Below, in pieces: positions 54,152 to 62,261 of a stretch of 64,000 bases of DNA. The position numbers and the translations under genes were made by a program. The notes beneath the pieces were generated by a model, which was given only the letters and a program-made list of their open reading frames with translations, did no database searches and was not told the origin of the DNA. Source of the stretch: Luxibacter massiliensis. GTDB lineage: Bacteria > Bacillota > Clostridia > Lachnospirales > Lachnospiraceae. Every line of letters begins with the position of its first letter. The first letter of the stretch is position 1. The stretch spans positions 2,480,001 through 2,544,000 of the forward strand of contig NZ_UWOE01000001.1 in assembly GCF_900604355.1 (NCBI RefSeq), in the 5' to 3' direction.

Positions 54152-54982
54152 TCACAATTCACAAAATATTGGCGCCATACTCTCATAAACACAGAATTGT
54201 TTATATCCCAGCCCCCTCAGTAATTCCTGTGTTTCTTTTATGTATTTCCCTAAATGTTCCCGCTTATGGCTGTCACTGCCTATGGTAATTATCCTGCCGC
54301 CAAGCTCTCTATACAATTTCAGAATCTCTATTGATGGTGTTGTATCAGATAAGCCATATCTATGGGAGGAAGTATTTACCTCGATTCCTTTTCCATCCGC
54401 TATGACAATTTTTAAAATTTTTTCTAGCAGCGGCTGTATTTTATGAAATGGATAAACACCTTTTTCATCATAGCGGGCAATTAAATCCATATGCCCTAAT
54501 ACACTATAGTTTTTATACTCCTGTATAACTGCCAGCATCTCCTCATAATACTTTTCATTATATTCCTTCTGGGTTTTCCCCCTCTGAAAATCTTGTGTCC
54601 AGAGTTCCTGATTATCAACCTGATGAATTGACAAAATAATAAAGTCAAAGGGGTATCGATGATACAGGGCGTTAAACATTGGAATTGTATGTGTCTGGAT
54701 CCCAAACTCAAGTCCCATACGAATACAGATTTTATTTCCATAACGATGCTGCATTTCTTTTATCGCTTCCACATACTGAGGATAATTTACATTTGCCAAT
54801 GGTTCTCCCTTTCGATATTTAATTTTTTGCCCACTGAACCGGTCATACTTTACCCCGTAATCAACATGATCCGTAAAACATATTTCATCCAGGCCGAGCC
54901 TGACAGCATCTATTACGACATCTTCCATACAATAGACTGAATCATCGCTATATTCGGTGTGGACATGATAATCTGCTAACAC
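54152..54982 (-). CDS. PHP-domain histidinol-phosphatase-like protein
   Basis: A 276-aa phosphoesterase of the HisJ/HisK family. The PHP metal motifs are DYHVHTEYSDDSV at residues 4-16, ICFTDHVDYG, a middle LEFGIQTH, DFIILSIHQVD, VLGHMDLIARY and the C-terminal TIGSDSHKREHLGKYI. The start is a GTG at 54982 after GGAGGTAAGA. It may dephosphorylate histidinol phosphate, but no other his gene is nearby, so another phosphoester is possible. Confidence 0.88.
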   Translation of the reverse strand: MLADYHVHTEYSDDSVYCMEDVVIDAVRLGLDEICFTDHVDYGVKYDRFSGQKIKYRKGEPLANVNYPQYVEAIKEMQHRYGNKICIRMGLEFGIQTHTIPMFNALYHRYPFDFIILSIHQVDNQELWTQDFQRGKTQKEYNEKYYEEMLAVIQEYKNYSVLGHMDLIARYDEKGVYPFHKIQPLLEKILKIVIADGKGIEVNTSSHRYGLSDTTPSIEILKLYRELGGRIITIGSDSHKREHLGKYIKETQELLRGLGYKQFCVYESMAPIFCEL

Positions 54983-55189
54983 TCTCTTACCTCCATTGGC
55001 TTTTTTGTTATGAGAATTACAATTATACGGTACATTCTATGTAAATTCTATATGCATCTATCTTTATCCTATGACTTTATGTTTCATACTTTTCTCGAGG
55101 GGAATTACTCAATTACTTATTCCCTGCGCACAGGCACCCTTTATCTTCTTCAGATTCTTTTGGGCAGGCTTCCATATATGAACAGACTC

Positions 55190-55400
55190 TTATAATCCAT
55201 GCCCAAAGGGCATCCCATGTCTCATCCCCGCATGGGACACCCTTCGGGTATCATTCGTTGGGCATAACCATCCGTCCGAAGGACTGTGTTAGGGGATGCC
55301 CTTTGGGTATACCTTATCGGACCCAGTCCGCCCGTCCGAAGGACATGTGTTAGGGGATGCCCTTTGGGTATGCCTTATTGATCATTAGTAGTCCGATAAG
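55190..55400. repeat. Cluster of short palindromic/direct repeats
   Basis: A unit of about 46 bp containing CCGTCCGAAGGAC and GGGGATGCCCTTTGGGTAT occurs twice, at 55272-55317 and 55331-55378. Related fragments (CCCAAAGGGCATCCC at 55202-55216, CATCCCCGCATGGGACACCC at 55223-55242) form dyads, and GATAAG/CTTATC edges recur. No reading frame crosses it. It lies after the yjdF stop. A related CCCAAAGGGTATCATCCC lies at 56020-56037. Confidence 0.65.
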
Positions 55401-55426
55401 TATAAACTTTTTGGACGCTTCGGCAG

Positions 55427-55843
55427 CTATCTGCCCCTGTGCTTTTCCTTTCTTTTCTGCTGTTTCAGCTTAAACTGACGTTGTTTTTCCGCTTCTCTCT
55501 TTCTCCGGTTCACAGTCTTTCGCCTAATTCTCAGCTGCTCCTGCTGTAATTTCAAGGCTTGTTGCGATTTAGTACCTAGGCCGGTATTTTGTACATATTT
55601 CCGTACTTCCCGCTGCATCCGCTTCGGATTACGGATAGCTCCCTTCACATCAACCCCCACAGCCGGACTAAAATTCAGCCGATCGTAATTTTTCAGAACA
55701 AACTCATGTACCTCATAATCTTTTGGCTCCGCACCAAATATAACCTTACAAACGGACAGCCTCCCCTCAGATACGTGTTCAAAAACCCCTGCCCAGAACG
55801 GCTCCTCAAAATATACTGTTAATCTGCTTGATACTTTGTCCAT
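55427..55843 (-). CDS. yjdF: YjdF-family protein
   Basis: A 138-aa protein: an N-terminal globular part starting MDKVSSRLTVYFEEPFWAGV, with LSVCKVIFGAEPKDYEVHEF and RLNFSPAV, then a long Lys/Arg/Gln-rich helix to the end, as in the DUF2992/YjdF family. Biochemical function is unknown; the family is controlled by a riboswitch that binds aromatic aza-heterocycles and may help resist toxic compounds. AAGGAGG precedes the start and the structured leader lies directly upstream, supporting the call. Confidence 0.88.
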   Translation of the reverse strand: MDKVSSRLTVYFEEPFWAGVFEHVSEGRLSVCKVIFGAEPKDYEVHEFVLKNYDRLNFSPAVGVDVKGAIRNPKRMQREVRKYVQNTGLGTKSQQALKLQQEQLRIRRKTVNRRKREAEKQRQFKLKQQKRKEKHRGR

Positions 55844-55861
55844 GACAATTCCTCCTTAAAT

Positions 55862-55985
55862 ACTTGTAATGAACAAAGAATGGACGACCCTAAGGAGGGA
55901 GGGTTACTTACACCCGACGGTGCGGCCGGGCTACCTACCGGCTCTGTAAAAAAGTTCTTCTTACGTTGCGTTTTTATCTTTGCTC
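55862..55985 (-). ncRNA. yjdF-type riboswitch leader
   Basis: The ~125 bases ahead of yjdF on the minus strand are GC-rich and structured: AGCCGGTAGG near 55940 pairs with the following CCGGC region, ACCGTCGGGTGTAAG follows, and GGGAGGGTT-like strands (CCCTCCCTCCTTAGGG) flank the ribosome site. This, plus the adjacent yjdF gene, matches the yjdF RNA motif. Structure was read by eye only. Confidence 0.7.
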
Positions 55986-56099
55986 CTGGATTGTACCATA
56001 TTACCGGCCATTTATCTATACCCAAAGGGTATCATCCCACACTGCAGATCCTCACGTACAGACATGCTTCGTCCAGCAAGGTGTACATCCGGGGTGACT

Positions 56100-56434
56100 C
56101 TATGTGAAGAGCATGTATTATGTGGAACTCTTTAAGGTTTAATATTGGGCACTTGTCAATATAATAAAGTTACGCCTATTGAACTGCTAATATCCAATAA
56201 GATATCCACTAAGCTGTATACGGCAAAAACAAAGAGCAAGCCACTAATAAGTAACTTACTCTTCATCTCTCTTTATCATCCTTTCGGCTATGCCTTATAG
56301 AAGATAACTATATCTTATGTCCTAAATTGATATAATATTTACAGACGCTTAGAAACTACAGTTTCTTTAGCCAAATAAACAGCAATTATTCTGCCAAATG
56401 AAACTTTGTATTACAAAAATTAATTTTCCACGCA
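56100..56434. other. Intergenic stretch with no gene seen
   Basis: AT-rich DNA between the yjdF leader and the second M18 gene. No credible frame. The fragment ATGTCCTAAATTGATAT near 56319 faintly recalls the REP-like repeat but lacks a pairing arm. Confidence 0.35.
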
Positions 56435-57802
56435 CTAACGCATATCCTTTAAAAATGCACAATATCCTCTATATGCCTCATATACATCAGCTTTGCTGGA
56501 AACTTCCCAGGGCGCATGCATGCATAAGACCGCTACCCCTCCGTCAATAACTTCCATACCAAACTGTGCAAGTATGTATGCAATAGTACCTCCGCCACCT
56601 GCGTCTATTTTTCCCATCTCTGTCATTTGAAAGGCCACATTATTATCATCAAACACCTCTCTCAATTTAGCGATATATTCTGCATTCGCATCATTAGATC
56701 CGCTTTTCCCTCTGGCTCCAGTATGCTTTTTAATCACTAATCCATTTCCAAAGAAAGACGACGATTTCTTATCATATACTTCTGTGTACATCGGATCATA
56801 CGCTGCTCCTACATCTGAAGAAATCATTCTCGAATTTGCCAGGGTGTGCCTTAGCTTTAACTCCGAGAAACTTCCCATTTTATCCATCAGATCCGCTACA
56901 GCATTTTCAAAAAACCTGGAGTGCATTCCTGTTGCGCCCACACTTCCAATCTCCTCTTTATCTACAAAAATACAGCACGAGGTATATGCCACATCTGGAG
57001 TTTCCAGCATAGCTGCCAGAGAAGTGTACACACAAACGCGGTCATCCTGCCCATAGGCCATAATCATGCTCCTGTCTATCCCACAATCCCTGGCTTTTCC
57101 AGCAGGAACAACTTCCAGTTCCGCAGACATTAGATCTTCCTTCTCTATTCCATAAGACTCTTTCAAAATCTGCAGAATCTGCCCCGAAACAGCATCCTTT
57201 TCCACCTCCTTCAAAGGTTTGCTGCCAATCAAAATATCCAGATTTTCCCCCTCAACAACTACAGAGGCCTTTTTGTCCATCTGTTTACCGGATAAATGAA
57301 TCAACAAATCTGTCACCACAAATACCGGGTCGTCTTCCTTCTCTCCAATAGAAATCTCTATCTTAGAATGATCCTTTTTTATGACCACACCGTGAAGAGC
57401 CAAGGGAAGAGTCACCCATTGGTATTTCTTAATCCCTCCATAATAATGGGTGTCAAAATACGCAAATCCACTTTCCTCATACAATGGATTCTGCTTCAAA
57501 TCCATCCGCGGTGAATCCACATGCGCACCTAAAATATTCATCCCCTCTTCCAAAGGTCTCTGCCCAATATTAAACAATGCGACAGATTTCCCCATCCAGG
57601 AGGCATACACCTTATCTCCCGGCTTTACGCCTTCAGCATCTGAAAGATTACGGTATCCTGCTGCCTCAGCCTGGCAGATAATTTCAGATACACACTCCCG
57701 CTCTGTCTTAGCAGCGTCCAGAAATTTCTTATAACCTGTAGCAATACAATCCAGCTCAGTAAGCTGAGGTTCCGAATAAAGTTCCCATAAAGTTTTGTCC
57801 AT
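56435..57802 (-). CDS. M18-family aminopeptidase (second copy)
   Basis: A 455-aa paralogue of the first M18 enzyme, with the same motifs: LGAHVDSPRMDLKQ, HYYGGIKKYQWVTLPLALHG, VDKEEIGSVGATGM and LCMHAPWEVSSKADVYEAY. It is slightly shorter in the N-terminal and middle parts. AAGGAGGG precedes the ATG. The left end of the RAYT unit begins just 23 bp upstream of the start codon, so the unit may have separated this gene from its original promoter. Like the first copy, it should act in peptide breakdown. Confidence 0.95.
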   Translation of the reverse strand: MDKTLWELYSEPQLTELDCIATGYKKFLDAAKTERECVSEIICQAEAAGYRNLSDAEGVKPGDKVYASWMGKSVALFNIGQRPLEEGMNILGAHVDSPRMDLKQNPLYEESGFAYFDTHYYGGIKKYQWVTLPLALHGVVIKKDHSKIEISIGEKEDDPVFVVTDLLIHLSGKQMDKKASVVVEGENLDILIGSKPLKEVEKDAVSGQILQILKESYGIEKEDLMSAELEVVPAGKARDCGIDRSMIMAYGQDDRVCVYTSLAAMLETPDVAYTSCCIFVDKEEIGSVGATGMHSRFFENAVADLMDKMGSFSELKLRHTLANSRMISSDVGAAYDPMYTEVYDKKSSSFFGNGLVIKKHTGARGKSGSNDANAEYIAKLREVFDDNNVAFQMTEMGKIDAGGGGTIAYILAQFGMEVIDGGVAVLCMHAPWEVSSKADVYEAYRGYCAFLKDMR

Positions 57803-57824
57803 AATGCCCTCCTTGTGTCTTTGG

Positions 57825-58776
57825 GGACGTAACCTTCTACAAAAGTATTACGTCCTAAATTACATTTAGTGGTGTACCAAAATGAAACTTGACCTGTACC
57901 TTTTTGGTAATCACGTACTCATTATACTCTCTTTAACATATTTGTACAATTTCTGTGCCCTATTCTTAGAAATATTTAATACGGCCATTAATTTACAAAC
58001 ATATTTATATCGCAAGCTTTTATCTTCTAATATTTCAACTGTTCTGTGGACACTCTCTTCTTTGCTCATATTTTTCAAGATAATAACTGCTAATTCCTGC
58101 ATTTGCCTTTGCTTGTCCTCATATGTATCTATAAAGACCTGCAATACATCCTCTTCATGAAACGCCATGCCCATTCTTATTTCAGGAAATTTTTTATCCC
58201 ACATATATATTGCATTTGTATGAATGATATCTGTTTTTCTATCACTATACTCATTAATGCTGCTAAATCTATATGTAGATATATTTTTTGACACTCCGGC
58301 CTTGACAGGATTTAAATGTATATATCGAATACAATTCCAAAAATACTTTTCACTCTCAATACATTCACTTCCAAACCGATTCTGAAACACATGCCCATTT
58401 CTTATATGTTTATAATTATAATATTCTGCATATTCAGCTAATACTCTAGCCATAAATAGGGATAAAACCTCTAATTCTGATTGAATTAAAAGATGAATAT
58501 GATTTGACATTATGCAATATGCATAAATTCTGACATCATATTTTTCAAGATACTTCTTTAAAATTTTTAAGAAAAAATAACGCTCTCTGATTTGATTAAA
58601 GATATGCTCTTTATTAATACCTCTAGCAGTTACATGATAAAATTTTGTACTGCTTTCCTGCCGTTTTTGTATCGGCATTGCCTCACCTGCCCTTCATTAA
58701 CGGTACAGGTCAAATTTCATTTTGGGACACCACTGTTTTTAATTTAGGACGTAGACTTTTTAAAAAGGCTACGTCC
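57825..58776. mobile_element. RAYT transposase unit with long terminal inverted repeats
   Basis: A 952-bp unit. The left end (57825-57900) and right end (58702-58776) are inverted copies of about 75 bp: the inner parts share GGTACAGGTCAA, TTTCATTTTGG and ACACCACT, the outer parts TAATTTAGGACGTA followed by a variable loop and (T)TACGTCC or its G-variant. Each end is thus itself a hairpin plus tag. The outer hairpin-and-tag part matches the stand-alone copies at 4925 and 62200. No target duplication was seen. Confidence 0.8.
57911..58678 (-). CDS. REP-associated tyrosine transposase (Y1/RAYT type)
   Basis: A 255-aa single-strand transposase. The HUH motif is SNHIHLLIQSELE near residues 53-65, the catalytic Tyr candidate lies in the EYAEYYNYKH helix, and RFGSECIESEKYFWNCIRYI with HLNPVKAGVSK is the family mark. 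The start region TKFYHVTARGINKEHIFNQI is typical. Such enzymes cut and join REP palindromes as single strands; here the matching palindromes are the unit's own ends and scattered copies. The reading frame is intact. Confidence 0.9.
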   Translation of the reverse strand: MPIQKRQESSTKFYHVTARGINKEHIFNQIRERYFFLKILKKYLEKYDVRIYAYCIMSNHIHLLIQSELEVLSLFMARVLAEYAEYYNYKHIRNGHVFQNRFGSECIESEKYFWNCIRYIHLNPVKAGVSKNISTYRFSSINEYSDRKTDIIHTNAIYMWDKKFPEIRMGMAFHEEDVLQVFIDTYEDKQRQMQELAVIILKNMSKEESVHRTVEILEDKSLRYKYVCKLMAVLNISKNRAQKLYKYVKESIMST

Positions 58777-58784
58777 TAAATTAC

Positions 58785-60176
58785 TTAAAACCTAATTTTT
58801 TCTTCAAAGTAGGACTTCAGGTCTTCTATTTTTACCCGTTCTTGTTCCATGCTGTCTCTATCACGTACTGTTACCGCCCCATCTTCTTCTGATTCAAAAT
58901 CATATGTCACACAGAATGGTGTTCCAATCTCATCCTGGCGGCGATAACGTTTTCCAATATTTCCACGGTCGTCAAATTCACAATTATAAAATTTAGAAAG
59001 TTCTGTGAATACTTTTTCTGCGCCTTCATTTAACTTTTTAGACAAGGGGAGCACCCCTACTTTAACTGGAGCCAATGCTGGATGGAAATGTAGGACAGTC
59101 CGCATATCTCCGCCTTCTAATTCCTCCTCGTCATATGCACTGCATAAGAATGCCAGTACCATTCGATCGGCTCCCAGGGATGGTTCAATTACGTATGGAA
59201 TATATTTTTCCTTCTTCTCGTCATCAAAATAGGACATATCCTGTTTAGATACCTCCTGGTGCTGCGTCAAATCATAGTCTGTTCTATCCGCAATACCCCA
59301 AAGCTCACCCCAGCCGAATGGGAATAAAAACTCTACATCTGTTGTCGCTTTACTATAGAATGAAAGTTCTTCTTTATCATGATCCCGGTATCTGACCTCG
59401 TTCTCTTTTAATCCAAGTGAACTCAGCCAATCCAGACAGTATTTTTTCCAATATGCAAACCACTCTAGATCAGTTCCTGGCTCGCAGAAAAATTCTAATT
59501 CCATTTGCTCAAATTCCCTTGTACGGAAAGTAAAATTCCCGGGAGTAATCTCATTGCGGAATGATTTACCAATCTGAGCAATTCCAAATGGTACTTTTTT
59601 TCTGGATGTCCTTTGGACATTTTTAAAATTCACAAATATCCCCTGCGCTGTCTCCGGACGCAAATATACAGTATTTCTGGCATCTTCAGTAACCCCCTGG
59701 AAGGTCTTAAACATCAGATTAAACTGACGGATATCAGTAAAATTATGCTTCCCGCAAGAAGGGCACTTAATTCCATGTTCTTCAATAAATGCTGTCATCT
59801 GTTCCTGGGGCCATGCATCTACAGTACCCTCTATTGCAATCTGATTTTCTGAACAATAATCTTCGATTAATTTATCTGCCCTGAACCGCTCATGGCATTC
59901 ACGGCAGTCCATTAATGGATCCGAAAACCCTCCCAGATGGCCGGAGGCAACCCATGTCTGAGGATTCATTAGTATAGCACAATCAACCCCTACATTATAT
60001 GGAGACTCCTGCACAAATTTCTGCCACCAGGCCCTTTTGACATTGTTTTTTAACTCCACACCTAAGTTCCCATAATCCCAAGTATTTGCAAGTCCGCCAT
60101 ATATCTCAGAACCCGGGTATACAAACCCCCTTGATTTAGCAAGAGCTACAATCTTATCCATTGTTTTTTCTACCAT
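58785..60176 (-). CDS. glyS: Glycyl-tRNA synthetase, single-chain type
   Basis: Class II aminoacyl-tRNA synthetase charging tRNA-Gly; 463 aa, the dimeric bacterial/archaeal type. Motifs: KSRGFVYPGSEIYGGLANTW at the start, motif 2 FRNEITPGNFTFRTREFEQM and motif 3-type EPSLGADRMVLAFLCSAYDE; a C-terminal anticodon-binding domain follows. A zinc-type CRECHERF and CPSCGKHNF lie in the insertion. The stop is only 9 bp from the RAYT unit's right end, so that unit's hairpin is also the first structure after the gene. The 120-bp leader holds a promoter but no T-box. Confidence 0.97.
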   Translation of the reverse strand: MVEKTMDKIVALAKSRGFVYPGSEIYGGLANTWDYGNLGVELKNNVKRAWWQKFVQESPYNVGVDCAILMNPQTWVASGHLGGFSDPLMDCRECHERFRADKLIEDYCSENQIAIEGTVDAWPQEQMTAFIEEHGIKCPSCGKHNFTDIRQFNLMFKTFQGVTEDARNTVYLRPETAQGIFVNFKNVQRTSRKKVPFGIAQIGKSFRNEITPGNFTFRTREFEQMELEFFCEPGTDLEWFAYWKKYCLDWLSSLGLKENEVRYRDHDKEELSFYSKATTDVEFLFPFGWGELWGIADRTDYDLTQHQEVSKQDMSYFDDEKKEKYIPYVIEPSLGADRMVLAFLCSAYDEEELEGGDMRTVLHFHPALAPVKVGVLPLSKKLNEGAEKVFTELSKFYNCEFDDRGNIGKRYRRQDEIGTPFCVTYDFESEEDGAVTVRDRDSMEQERVKIEDLKSYFEEKIRF

Positions 60177-60213
60177 ATTACTGATCCTCTCTCAAACATA
60201 TTAATTGTTTAAT

Positions 60214-60242
60214 ATTATAACTGCTCTAGTCCTTTTTTTCAA
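60214..60242 (-). promoter_or_regulatory. Promoter of glyS
   Basis: On the minus strand TTGAAA (60242-60237) and TATAAT (60219-60214) are separated by 17 bp, about 38 bp ahead of the ATG. Confidence 0.8.
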
Positions 60243-60297
60243 GCAATTCCCAGATTAATTCTAGTTGGCAGCATCAACTACACTTTCTAGACAATGT

Positions 60298-61044
60298 TCA
60301 GACTCCTTCTAATGTTTCCAAAATTTCCAGGGATTTAAACCTTTTTTCTATATAAACATCCCTGTATCTTTCCATTACCTCTGCCAGCTGTTCAAGCACT
60401 CTATCTGTCACCTTAAATGTATATAATCTCTCTATTTTACTACTTTCAATATATTGCATGCTATATAAGGCAGACTGATCCAGACATATGCCGTCTATTA
60501 CATCACTGTCGCATTCACAGCAAACCAGGCCACCCTTTTTTACACTAAAAACCACCGCTCTCGTTTTGTCTGCACAAACCACACATTGAAACACCTGAGG
60601 CCCTTCCCCATTTATACAGTATGCCCGCAGCTCAAATATGTATTGTACCAGCTTATTGGGGATATGGGGATTACTAAGGGCCCTGAGCGACTGATACAGT
60701 AATTTTAGCATCTCACGCTCATCATTAAACTCCTTAGCATAATAATTAGCAAACTCTAGAAAATAAAACCCATAGTATGCCCCAATAATATCTTCTCTAA
60801 GTTCTGAAAAATAATTAGATATACTGGCAGACTGTATAGTATACGATGACCGGCCTTCATACATTGTAAACTCTCCGAACGAAAAGGGATTTACAGCGCC
60901 CACCAATGGACTGTTAGGCCTTCGTGAACCCTTGGCAAACGCAGCAATTTTCCCTTGTTCTTTTGTCAATATTACAACCCGCCTGTCATATTCCCCAATA
61001 GGGGTTGTAGACAGAACCATCCCTGTCATCACTATCTGATTCAC
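60298..61044 (-). CDS. recO: DNA repair protein RecO
   Basis: Recombination mediator that helps load RecA on gaps with RecF/RecR. At 248 aa it has the family length: an N-terminal OB fold (TGMVLSTTPIGEYDRRVVIL, AKGSRRPNSPLVGAVNPFSF), a helical middle (FYFLEFANYYAKEFNDEREM) and a C-terminal zinc site with CVVC and CCEC. The start is a GTG at 61044 and the coding region overlaps the yqzL gene by 59 bases. The era-yqzL-recO order is typical of Firmicutes. Confidence 0.95.
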   Translation of the reverse strand: MNQIVMTGMVLSTTPIGEYDRRVVILTKEQGKIAAFAKGSRRPNSPLVGAVNPFSFGEFTMYEGRSSYTIQSASISNYFSELREDIIGAYYGFYFLEFANYYAKEFNDEREMLKLLYQSLRALSNPHIPNKLVQYIFELRAYCINGEGPQVFQCVVCADKTRAVVFSVKKGGLVCCECDSDVIDGICLDQSALYSMQYIESSKIERLYTFKVTDRVLEQLAEVMERYRDVYIEKRFKSLEILETLEGV

Positions 61045-61171
61045 AATAACCTACCCCAATATCGTTTTCCTTGGAATGCATTTCTCCATCCCCATATTTT
61101 CCCATCTTATAGGACAAGTAGTCTTTAATTGTCCCCGTAACCATAAACTGCTCCCAGTATTTTTGTTCCAT
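60986..61171 (-). CDS. yqzL: YqzL-like small protein
   Basis: A 61-residue protein whose N-terminus KYWEQFMVTGTIKDYLSYK matches the YqzL pattern W..F..TG.I..YL.YK; its C-terminal part is acidic and specific to this lineage. GAGGTGATCCG precedes the ATG. It lies between era and recO as in other Firmicutes and overlaps the recO start by 59 bases. Function unknown. Confidence 0.75.
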   Translation of the reverse strand: MEQKYWEQFMVTGTIKDYLSYKMGKYGDGEMHSKENDIGVGYCESDSDDRDGSVYNPYWGI

Positions 61172-61285
61172 CGGATCACCTCTTCTTCTGTCTTAATATT
61201 AGCATCTCCGATTCAAACAGCAGTATACCTCGTAAAATCTGCCAGCACATTTTACTCAAAATGCCTTGACAGCCATTCTTTCTTC

Positions 61286-62182
61286 TTATCTGTCACTCTG
61301 ATAACCAAAATTTTTCATTATAAAATCGCTGTCCCGCCAGTTCTTTTGCACCTTTACCCATATTTTAAGGTTTACCTTACAGTCCATGAACCGCTCAATT
61401 TCATACCGGGCCGTACTGCCAATTTTTTTAAGCATCCCCCCCTGTTTGCCTATAATAATCCCTTTATGGGAATCTCTTTCGCATATAATAGTTGCATCAA
61501 TATGCATCACTTTCTTTTGCATTTTCATCCTATCTATTGCGACGGCTATGCCATGGGGAATCTCCTCCTGCAGGCAATGCAGCGCTTTTTCACGTATCAA
61601 CTCTGCTACAATCTGACGTTCAGGCTGGTCTGTAACTGTGTCTTCATCGTAAAATTGTGGTCCACATGGAAGATATTGCAGGATTACTTTGACAAGTTCA
61701 TCCGTATTATCTCCATTTCTTGCTGAAACCGGTACAATCTCAGCAAATTCATATTCCTTCCTATAGGCATCTATAAACACCAAGACTTCTTCCCGCTTAA
61801 CCATATCAATCTTATTAATCACAAGAATCACTGGTGTCCTGCTCCTTTTCAGCTGCTCGATTATATGCCGCTCACCAGTCCCAATAAATGTAGACGGCTC
61901 CACCAGCCATAGAACCACATCCACCTCGTCCAAAGTCTTCTCTGCTACATTCACCATAAATTCTCCCAGCTTATTCTTGGCCTTATGTATGCCGGGGGTA
62001 TCCACAAAAATAATCTGTCCCTCATCAAGTGTAAGGACAGTCTGGATACGGTTTCTGGTCGTCTGTGGTTTGTTTGATGTAATTGCAATTTTCTGGCCAA
62101 TCAGATAATTCATAAGCGTAGACTTCCCCACATTTGGCCGGCCAATTAAAGTAACAAAGCCTGATTTAAAATTCTCTTTCAT
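61286..62182 (-). CDS. era: GTPase Era
   Basis: Essential GTPase for 30S ribosome assembly. The GTP-binding motifs are G1 GRPNVGKS (residues 14-21), G3 DTPGIHKAKN and G4 NKID; the C-terminal KH domain that binds 16S rRNA contains GIIIGKQGGMLKKIGSTARY and VNLKIWVKVQKNWRDSD. The ATG at 62182 follows GGAGGTAAGGGG; an in-frame GTG/ATG at 62209 is upstream of that site. At 298 aa it is the standard length. A REP-like repeat lies just upstream. Confidence 0.97.
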   Translation of the reverse strand: MKENFKSGFVTLIGRPNVGKSTLMNYLIGQKIAITSNKPQTTRNRIQTVLTLDEGQIIFVDTPGIHKAKNKLGEFMVNVAEKTLDEVDVVLWLVEPSTFIGTGERHIIEQLKRSRTPVILVINKIDMVKREEVLVFIDAYRKEYEFAEIVPVSARNGDNTDELVKVILQYLPCGPQFYDEDTVTDQPERQIVAELIREKALHCLQEEIPHGIAVAIDRMKMQKKVMHIDATIICERDSHKGIIIGKQGGMLKKIGSTARYEIERFMDCKVNLKIWVKVQKNWRDSDFIMKNFGYQSDR

Positions 62183-62199
62183 CCCCTTACCTCCATTTA

Positions 62200-62255
62200 G
62201 GTACACCACTAATTTAAATTAGGGACGTAACAAAAGTGCAAAAGGTTACGTCCCT
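62200..62255. repeat. REP-like palindromic repeat (copy D)
   Basis: GGTACACCACT (62200-62210) followed by a hairpin AGGGACGTAAC/GTTACGTCCCT (62221-62231 and 62245-62255). It has the same parts and order as the right end of the RAYT unit, without the inner GGTACAGGTC segment. It overlaps the ribosome-site region of era and lies after the M16C protease stop. Confidence 0.75.
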
Positions 62256-62261
62256 AATGAA

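Noticed and set aside
55190..55400. Possible CRISPR array
   Set aside because: Only two near-identical units with no regular spacers and no cas genes; better explained as palindromic repeats.
60177..60297. Possible T-box ahead of glyS
   Set aside because: Only 120 bp with a promoter; no T-box sequence, specifier loop or antiterminator seen.
61076..61726. 216-codon plus-strand frame
   Set aside because: Antisense to era and yqzL, both clearly real.
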